Assembly: GCA_030512295.1 (NCBI GenBank)
Contig: JAULSR010000004.1
Span: 744,001 to 808,000, forward strand
Direction of reading: 5' to 3'
Origin: Bombardia bombarda
Taxonomy: Eukaryota; Ascomycota; Sordariomycetes; Sordariales; Lasiosphaeriaceae
Length of the DNA stretch: 64,000 bases
The notes under the pieces are model-generated. The model ran no database searches. It saw only the letters and a program-made list of their open reading frames with translations, and was not told where the DNA came from. A program made the translations under genes and the position numbers. This document shows positions 56,627-64,000 of this stretch, piece after piece. The stretch's first letter is position 1. The number at the start of each line of letters is the position of its first letter.

Positions 56627-58188
56627 TCTTTTTAACTAGAAATGAATGAATAGGTGGCTATCTGATTGGATATTTTACGGTTATGCAAGTGGTATAATAG
56701 GATGGTGATGTCGTTGCCAGACACATATCGGTTTCAAGCAAGGTGGAATAATTATAAGGCAGTAAAGGTGAGAATAGTAGGTTTGCTACGGGTACGTACG
56801 AATAGATAGTGTAAAGCACCTTACAGGACGGGAGTGGCGGGGAATGTCGTCATGCGGTTATCGATAAGGTCTGCCAGTTGGGACGCAGTGGTGTTGAGGG
56901 CTGAAGGGAATCGCTCCAGCAGCCCCCGCGCTTGGTGGGGGCAAGGAATACCTAGGACGGATGGAATAGGGGAATCTCGGGTTGTGTGATGGGAGGAATG
57001 GGGAGATTGCCTACCACACCAAGGGCCCAGAAAAGCAAACACGAAATCTCGGTTCCGAGTGTAGATCAGCTTAAAAAGAATGACAAGTCACATTCATATG
57101 GCAAGTGAGATGGACGTCTGTCTAAGGAGCTCCCGTCAACGGATACAGGCCCGGGTAGGGGATGGCGCGCTGGGGCGGGCGGTCGACAGCGGGTCGGCTG
57201 TGGTCGGTAGGCGGCAGCGTCGCTGGGTCAGAGGCCAGAGCCAAAGAGCTTAGCCAGAATACCACCATCTCTCCGATTCGCTCACAAAAGAGGCTACCAA
57301 GGCAATGCGACATGCGTCTGCCAGATCTCGCGGTGAGGGAGATCCCACACCAACGTGCGCCAGCTGAGCTCTCCCGAGGCGGTAAGGGTCTCTGGTGTGC
57401 TTTTTTTGAGGGACCAGTCACCTAAGCACCCGTAGACCGCCTATCACGGTCTAACTAGTCGTTTTTTTTCTGCTTGCTATCCTAGAACCTACCTAGGCTG
57501 CAAAGCAAGGGGAAGCAAGAAAAAAGAAGCAAACAGCACGACGAGGCCCTATCAACAGCCATTCCTCCCATGCGCAGCTTACGGCTGGCTTGCCAAGTGC
57601 AAGACAAGCGCATCCTCAGAAGCGAATCACCTGGAATGCATTCGAAAGGCGGAGCTGTCTCCGCTGGTCTAGCCCCCCAAAGTTCAGGTCCTTTTGGCTC
57701 CCTAGACCAGATAGTTCACGCCCTAGACATGGGGTTTTCTGTGGTCTCTTGATGGCTTCCCCGCGCGTGTTGCCCACGCGCCCCAGGTATCACGACGGCA
57801 ACCTCCATTTCCAGCACACACCACCTGGACGGGACGGGTCCAGTCCAGGGACATGGACGAAGGGGGTGGGGTAGTAAACGTTTCGCCGGTGGGGGTCGTG
57901 TCTAGTACCTACCCAGACGGCGGGAAGCCTAGGCAGGTTGGCAGTAGATCCGACGGAGGAAATTGGCCCTTCTGAGGGAGTATTTGAGGGGAGAGCTACC
58001 CGGCTCCATGAGCTCTCCCGACCCCGTTTTGAAGTTGCAAAAGTCTCGGACAAGTAACGACGAGAACAACCAACCTGCTGGGACAGTTACGTAATTGTCC
58101 CACTCATACAGCTACCTACCTAAGGTACCTTATCCTTTACTGGATAGCACCGTATACCAATTCGCAACAACGAGCGAGACTGACAGTT
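56627..58188. promoter_or_regulatory. divergent promoter region of the LysM-type and IAH1-type genes
   Basis: 1.56 kb between two divergent start codons, without a supported gene. It contains scattered CTACCTA/CCTAGG motifs (57480-57500, 58110-58135). No defined factor site is claimed. Confidence 0.5.
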
Positions 58189-59232
58189 ATGGCGGTAAGA
58201 TATTCATCTCGCGCCCCGTGGTTGTTTGTTGTCTTTATTGTGTAGATGGGGTGTGTGTCGGGGCTACTAAGAAAGTGGAAGGAGTGAAGTTGAAGTCATG
58301 CGCTGACAGCTGCTCGCTCGACTTGGCACCCCCGCCATAACAGGTCCCTTATCCGCAGATCGTTCTATTCGGCGACTCTCTGTTCCAGGGAGCCGCAGAT
58401 ATCAACGGTGGCTTCTCCCTTCAGGCTGCCCTGCAGAGCCGTGCGTAAGCCCCTCCCCCGCCCTTCGGGTCCTTGTCAGAGAAGAACGTCAGAGAAGATG
58501 AGCGTTAGAACCTCTGACAAGTATGTGGATTTGACAGAATGCATCCGCCGATTTGACATTGTCAACCGCGGCTTCTCTGGCTACAACACCTCCCAAGCTC
58601 TCAAGGCCCTGCCGCGCATCTTTGCGCCCCCAAATCCGGGTGGGCCCAAGATCGAGTACCTCTTCATCCTCTTCGGCGCAAACGACGCCTGCGTGGAGCT
58701 GCCCACAAACCACCAGCACGTTCCCCAGGCGAGCTTCAAGGCGAACCTGCGCAGCATCATGGCGCATCCCAGCATCGCGGCCCACAAGCCCAAAATCTTC
58801 CTGGTGACGCCGCCCCCACTGGACGAGATACGCATCACCGAGCTGGATCTCGCCGCGGGCCACCCCGCCGCGACACGGCAGGCCAAGATCAGCGCGTCCT
58901 ACTCCGAGACGGTCCGCCAAGTGGCGGCCGAGCTCCCAGACGTCACCCTCGTCGACCTCTGGGAGGCAGTCATGGACACGGCCGTCGCCAAGACGCCCGG
59001 CTTCGAGCAGAAGCCCGGCGGCCCCTTGCTCGGCGACCCGGAGAGCGGGGTGCGCGGCTACCTCAAGCACCTGCTGCCCGATGGCCTTCACCTCAACGCA
59101 GAGTCGTACCGCATCTTCTACGACCTCGTGCGGCCCCATCTGGGCTCGGAGTGGGCGGGCACCAGGGAGGAGGACAGGGTTGGGTATGTCTTGCCTGACT
59201 GGCGCGTGGCACCGTGGCTAGAGGACCCTTAG
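58189..59232 (+). CDS. SGNH/GDSL hydrolase, isoamyl acetate-hydrolysing esterase (IAH1-like)
   Basis: Esterase of the SGNH hydrolase fold, closest to the Iah1 type, which cleaves short-chain acetate esters in yeast. Exons 58189-58194, 58344-58440 and 58538-59232 give 798 nt, 265 aa. Block I is LFGDSLFQG (nucleophile Ser), block II Gly is in NRGFSGYNTSQ, block III Asn is in FGANDAC, and block V Asp/His is in LLPDGLHLN. The first coding exon is inferred to be only ATG GCG, spliced over a 149-nt intron to VPYPQIVLFGD. The evidence is the GTAAGA donor right after it, a CTGAC branch site, an AACAG acceptor and the family's usual short N-terminus. The second junction (C|AA) adds Gln before CIRRFD. 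An alternative downstream start would lose the GDS block, so it is unlikely. Confidence 0.9.
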
Positions 59233-61168
59233 ATTTTGTCTACCTACCCAGGTGTCTATTTGTAGCATCGAGATCGGTGCCGAAGGCATGTATCTCGGAT
59301 TGGCCGCCGGGGGGTTGCACCTTGGAGAGCATGGTCCAACCCCAGTCTCCTTGTGGTGTCACGGCAGTGCAATGACCCATGTAAAGAGACAAGAGGCATA
59401 CCTGAAGGATAAAGTTGTTGTGGTGCTACCAAAAAGTAAACAAAAAAGTAAATAAGGCATATTGCTTTCTGTTTTCATCCAAGCGATCTTCATCCTTTGA
59501 AGCCAACGATGAACTTTGTTGTTGTTTGATATCAAACAGCATCCCTGTACAGGGTGCTGTGCCTGCCAGGACTCTGCTACTAACAGAGTACATGCACATA
59601 CATACCTCGAGCATACCTAACGGCACAAGCTCCCATCTTCAAGGGTCGTACGGCACCAGTACGATAGGTGGGTCACAGAGTGTGGGGAGGTGACCTCAGG
59701 TCCCAATCCTAGAGCTTTATCAAAGTAAAACTGCAGGTCACTAGGCCTGAGCCAGCAAAACAGAAGATGCTAGAATATTACAAAATAAAAACATATAATT
59801 ACCACCGCACGGCGTGGATATTTGTCTATGATTAATACTCAAGATAGGTATGTGGTTTGAAATGAAAATCACGGCTTCACAGATACAAAGACAATTCGTG
59901 ACAGCTATGTGGCAGGTACCGAGACCCTGCACCGCCTCTCCAATTCCCCAACTCAGGCGACCTTAGTCATAGGTATCCTTGGCAGCCTCCGGTTGTACCT
60001 GCCTTGTCTCTCGCCCGTGAACCGCGCCCATGATTGGACGCTGAAAGAGCTCCAAAGGTTAGCCCGTAGATGTCGATGGTTCCCGAAACAAGGGATCTCC
60101 ACAGCACTCACTGACAACGAGCCTCTCCCTGCACACACATCACAGGCAGCTTAAACTTTGTTTCTTGTTTACCTGAACCTGGCTTGACCTAGATCCCCGC
60201 CTGCGCCACTATACTTTCTATACTTTCCCAGCAACACGGCCTGCTCTCTGCACACTGCTGCACACTGCACTCTGCTTCGCTCTCTGTACTCTGCACCCCC
60301 AGCTATTACAATACCTACCAGCCTCCCCCCCCCCCCCCCCCCCCGCGCCTGCATCATTGCACACCTCCTCTGGACATCTGGACAACTGAACCCGGACCAC
60401 TTGACGCCTGGTCCCACACGAGCAATCAAGACCATTACGCTTCCAGCATTTCGAAAGACGAGAACCTGTCGAGTGACACCCTCTACATTCTTTGGCCGTG
60501 ACCAGTCGAAATCGACCCAGCACCGTCCACCTGTGCCCTTGACCGTGCTCGCACCTTGATAGTATCTCATCTATAGCTTTAGTCGCCTCATACACACGAG
60601 AAACCCAAGTCCTCTTCAAAACAAGCTTCTCCCGACCATCCACTGTGACCTACGCGCTAGCTCAAACCCTTGGGCTGTTTCGGCGACGACTCTCGGAAAC
60701 AAACAGCGCGTATTTACAGTGACCTCAGAGCAACTTGACTGTCACTTCGCCCTTCTCACGACCAAACGCTCGATTCCGACGACCTTCCTCTCTCTTTATT
60801 CTCGGTGTCTACCGCTACCGACGCCAGACTTGGAACCCTTTACCAGCAGAACTTGGACGAAACAATCGGGTGCAAGAGGAACATCGCAAAAAGACCCAGC
60901 GGTCTCTTGCGAGCGATGTTGGGGGCGGTGTTCCTCGTGATCTGATATTCCACGGATCGAGGCTGGAAAGAGACACGGTTCTTGGGGTTATTGAATCCAA
61001 CTTTCAGTTGCCCGAAGACCCGTTACCAACACCTGGGATCATACCACATACACGCTGAGCTGCAAGGTACTCGTTGGCTATCACGTCCTCTTGCCAAATT
61101 GGCCGTCCCTTTTGCAAACACCCCCAGGATAAATACACCTCAGTCGCCGACTTTTCTGCTGTTCGGGT
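59233..61168. other. intergenic region with pyrimidine-rich 5' leader of the next gene
   Basis: 1.9 kb without a supported gene. From about 60180 the sequence becomes C/T/A-rich, as expected for a long 5' leader of the gene at 61169, and includes a C run at 60325-60344. Confidence 0.55.
60325..60344. repeat. (C)20 homopolymer
   Basis: Twenty C on the + strand in the presumed 5' leader or promoter of the 61169 gene. The length is probably approximate. Confidence 0.9.
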
Positions 61169-63157
61169 ATGGATCCGCGCTACATCGTTACCCCCGAAGA
61201 TTTACACGATGTCCAGATGGACTTGAAGCGCGTTCAGTTCATCCAGCAAAACCACACGGAAAGACTTCGACTGCTGGAGAAACGCCAGGCAGACGATGCC
61301 GCCTTGAAGTCTGTCTGGAATTCCCCCTTCCCAAGTGTGCTGGGAGGCACACCTCAGCATGGTCAGCATGTTGCGCAACGCCACCCAACCCTGCAGTGCG
61401 CGGCTAATCCTTTTTCAGGGCCGACTCACATGCCACAAAACGACCTGTTTGATGACCTTGATGACGAGAGCCAAAACCTACTCGGCGCCCTGCATCTCGA
61501 GACGGAAGATGAGCCGGCCCGGAAAGGGGCCGCGTCGAGAGCTAACAGTGTTCGGTTCGATGAGAGTGCTTTGCACGGCTCAAACTGGGGAGGCCAGAGC
61601 GGCCGCCACTCTGGTGATTTCGGTCCTATACGCCCCGGAAGCGGCATGGGAGGCCACCAGATGATGGAGCGATCACTCTCGCACAAATCTGACGGCAGAC
61701 ACAGCTCAGCGGGTTACTCTGTTCACTCGGTGCATTCTGGAGTGTCTGGACGGGCTAGCAGCCTTGGGCTTGACACAAACTTTATGATCGGTGGCCACGA
61801 TGACGATTCGCCCCTGGACATCCCGGAACCGCCACCTGGATTCTACATTCTGGGATCAGCCCCTTCTATCATCCGCTGCTGGCTGACTACTAACTTCACC
61901 TCAAGCAGTCTCTTGTATGCCGTGGTCTGCACTGGCTCTCAGAAGTCAACTGTCGAGTATTCCCTCCTCAAAGATCTTGCCCTGCTCCACATGATGCACA
62001 GAGACGGGGATGGTGTCAACCGGATTACCTTGCCCGTTTACTTGGCAGAGGCGCGTGTTATTCAGTCAAATTCGAGATCAGGAAGTCCAGCTCCACAGCT
62101 GCCCAGCCTCACCTGCTCGTTCGAGGTGACGGGGTCAGAGCAGCAAGAGACTTCGGATTCCAGGAAGAGCATCCGCGTCTTTATTGGTAGTCATACCTTG
62201 AGGATGCATAGCGCAGACCTTCTCCTGTCTCAGAACTCGATGACACTCTACGGTAATGATCGTGACAAGCTCTCTGTTCCTTTCGTTCGGCCTGAAGACG
62301 ACGCGGTCTTTAAGCACCTGACCACTGCCAACCTGGTGCCAGGCAAACTTAAACTGAATGCCAGCGCCCCGGAGTTTGTCTCTGGTGAGAAGTCCGGGAC
62401 GACTTCTATTCAGGATACCGGAGAGCCGGCTTTCTCTGATGCCAAGTCGGGAGAGAATGGGTCCGAGGGAATGCTCTCACCTGCGAGCCGTTCAGTCCGT
62501 CCTGTTAAGGAGGCAGCATCAAGCACAGCGTCGGAGAGCGGTAGAGATAGCGAGAAGCAACTTTCGGAGCCGACAATGCCCGAGACGTCTGGAAAGGACA
62601 ACTCCGGGACGCCAGACGCCAATCGCCGTGAGCCGACTGCCGCGATCAAAACTCCATGGCGGCAAACTGTTGCAAGTAGCCTCAGCGGCGAGAGCAGCGG
62701 TCAACGGGAGAACACGCCGCCTCTGAGTGGCTACCAGCCAGCTACGCGCCCGCGCACCATGAAGGTTCTGAGACCTACCAAGTCTAGCGGTCCTTCGTCA
62801 GCCAGAACAGGGGCGGCCTATGAGCCTGCTCCAGCGTCGCGATCTGGTGCTACTGTTGAGTACAGGCGCAAAAGCCAGGCAGAAAGTGGCCCCTCCCCTG
62901 CTGTCAACAACACGCCCAGTAGCATCAGCAGCTGGGGGAACCCCAAACGCAGTTTGAGCAGCAGCACCAGTACCACCATTGGAAACTTTGGAAGCGGAGT
63001 TGAGGGCAGCAAACCACTGCAGTCGCCGGTCAACCTCCAAGAGACGGTAAAGACGCCCACGGCTCCACGGACTGCAAACCCACTCGGAAGCGCATCTGCC
63101 TTTTCTTGGATTGCCCAGACGAATAAGTCGAATACGCCTACTGCTGCGGCTGAGTGA
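61169..63157 (+). CDS. conserved-looking coiled-coil protein of unknown function with a possible retropepsin-like core
   Basis: Single-exon gene, 662 aa, starting MDPRYIVTPEDLHDVQ. I cannot name the family with confidence. The first 50 residues are predicted to be helical or coiled coil (DLHDVQMDLKRVQFIQ ... LLEKRQADDAALK). An acidic and Ser/Gly-rich linker (to about residue 220) follows. A folded-looking block at about 61820-62340 has alternating hydrophobic strands: GFYILGSAPSIIRCWLTT, LLYAVVCTGSQKSTVEYSLL, RITLPVYLAEARVI, IRVFIGSHTLRMHSADLLLS, LSVPFVRPED. The order is reminiscent of a retropepsin-like fold, with CTGS where proteases have DTGA, so it would be inactive as a protease. The last 270 residues are disordered, Ser/Thr/Pro-rich, with many SP and TP sites. 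No signal peptide or membrane segment is seen. Confidence 0.75.
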   Translation: MDPRYIVTPEDLHDVQMDLKRVQFIQQNHTERLRLLEKRQADDAALKSVWNSPFPSVLGGTPQHGQHVAQRHPTLQCAANPFSGPTHMPQNDLFDDLDDESQNLLGALHLETEDEPARKGAASRANSVRFDESALHGSNWGGQSGRHSGDFGPIRPGSGMGGHQMMERSLSHKSDGRHSSAGYSVHSVHSGVSGRASSLGLDTNFMIGGHDDDSPLDIPEPPPGFYILGSAPSIIRCWLTTNFTSSSLLYAVVCTGSQKSTVEYSLLKDLALLHMMHRDGDGVNRITLPVYLAEARVIQSNSRSGSPAPQLPSLTCSFEVTGSEQQETSDSRKSIRVFIGSHTLRMHSADLLLSQNSMTLYGNDRDKLSVPFVRPEDDAVFKHLTTANLVPGKLKLNASAPEFVSGEKSGTTSIQDTGEPAFSDAKSGENGSEGMLSPASRSVRPVKEAASSTASESGRDSEKQLSEPTMPETSGKDNSGTPDANRREPTAAIKTPWRQTVASSLSGESSGQRENTPPLSGYQPATRPRTMKVLRPTKSSGPSSARTGAAYEPAPASRSGATVEYRRKSQAESGPSPAVNNTPSSISSWGNPKRSLSSSTSTTIGNFGSGVEGSKPLQSPVNLQETVKTPTAPRTANPLGSASAFSWIAQTNKSNTPTAAAE

Positions 63158-63910
63158 GTTGAGTGAATGACTGAGAAAGAAAGGGACACGCAGCAGGCGG
63201 GCGAATGCGGAATTGTGTTGTGCATTTCACCCGTCGAAGAAAGACGAGACTTGGCTTGGGTCGGTGGCTACAGGGAAAGGGGTAATTCGCCGTTGTTTAA
63301 GTGACGGACTTGTTAGGTAGCAGGCAGCAATGTGATAATGGCAGTGTTCCCCGGGGCGGTCATGAAGATCAAAGATATGGCCAGGTAGCTAGAGAAAGAA
63401 AACGTCGAGAAAGCGAAGAAAATAATAAAAATAACAACTATTAACAGCTGAACGAGCATAGGACTGGATCATTGACTTGCCTTTATGGTGGTGATCTTTC
63501 GCTGTGGCATCTCTCCACTCCCCCGCACATATAGGTTTTGGGCTTAGCCGGCAGGCATCGGGCAGCGTCTCCCGAGCTTCGGCTTTCATAGTTCAGGTAC
63601 AGAACTGGAACTGGTAACGCGGGGTTAAATCGGCAAGGTGGCCGGCCGGCTGCAGCAAACGGGTTCATTACCCCAACATCACCAACAAACATTCATCCCT
63701 CCCATCCTAACAAGAGGCAAAACATACGAAAAGATTAATACGATTTTCACTCTCTGAGCAGGCTAACTTGATCTTTCAACCTCAGATCTATTTACAAACA
63801 TTTTGCTGCCACAGGTTGCCAACATTCATCCATCCCTTTATTCCTCCGCCCGTCGTCATCGTCCGCGAACCGCCACCACCTCCTTCTATCAGGAAAGCAA
63901 GTCGTTCTCA
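63158..63910. other. intergenic region before the right-edge gene
   Basis: 0.75 kb containing the 3' UTR of the 61169 gene and the promoter and 5' leader of the gene starting at 63911. No other gene is seen. Confidence 0.55.
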
Positions 63911-64000
63911 ATGGCTAGCTCAGACAAGCCCCAGCGGCGATTCCGTACGTTTAACTTTTTTCCTTGGAATTGTTTTGAATGTCGAGTACGGGGTTTTTTT
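63911..64000 (+). CDS. 5' end of a gene that continues beyond the window
   Basis: The ATG at 63911 opens MASSDKPQRRF and is followed after 34 coding nucleotides by a strong GTACGT donor at 63945, so the rest would be intron. The pyrimidine-rich leader before it (CCATCC... 63830-63900) supports a true start. The family cannot be told from 11 residues. Confidence 0.45.
   Translation, partial: MASSDKPQRRFRTFNFFPWNCFECRVRGFF

Overview
The window looks like chromosomal DNA of a filamentous ascomycete (Pezizomycotina), most likely a Sordariomycete. Genes are split by short introns (51 to 209 nt, with one exception) carrying GT/AG borders and CTAAC/CTGAC-like branch sites. The proteins are conserved housekeeping families in their fungal form, and the intergenic DNA is long and of balanced base composition. 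I see no virus, transposon, CRISPR array or secondary-metabolite cluster. Taxonomy is inferred from gene content only.

Layout: 1-3187 has no supported gene. 3188-5857 (-) is a patatin-like lipase. 7368-8419 (-) is sar1, rebuilt here from four exons. 9289-11601 (-) is an acidic, RSPP-rich protein, probably DUF2457. A 5.3-kb gene-free stretch precedes the mitochondrial ATP synthase delta subunit (16930-17724, +), whose first intron appears to be GC-AG. 18152-20600 (+) encodes an unrecognised zinc-motif protein interrupted by one in-frame TAG. A polyprenol/polyprenal reductase (21450-22482, +) and an ALKBH6-type dioxygenase (22503-23352, -) converge with 20 nt between their stop codons; the dioxygenase carries a 1-nt frameshift.

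A Hos4-like ankyrin/long-helix protein (24808-29663, +) and the DRG1/Rbg1 GTPase (30769-32347, +) follow. Then come 8.4 kb without a gene, a CENP-B-type HTH regulator (40776-42607, +), a PXA-domain protein with a 25-glutamine tract and a 1757-nt intron (43922-48133, -), and the head-to-head pair mss51 (48947-50624, -) and rse1 (51036-55103, +). After these are a zinc-motif/LysM/UBA-like protein whose LysM core is out of frame (55396-56626, -), an IAH1-type SGNH esterase (58189-59232, +), a coiled-coil protein of unknown function (61169-63157, +), and the first exon of a gene that runs off the right edge (63911, +).

The genes do not form a single pathway. They cover secretion and lipid work (sar1, patatin, polyprenol reductase), mitochondria (ATP synthase delta, mss51), RNA and translation (rse1, DRG1) and chromatin or transcription (Hos4-like, CENP-B HTH). 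The most interesting point is the in-frame TAG at 18803-18805 inside an otherwise open gene. Sordariomycetes are known to edit such UAG codons to UGG during sexual development, so this is a testable editing candidate. Against it, two other genes carry homopolymer-linked indels, so assembly error must be excluded first.
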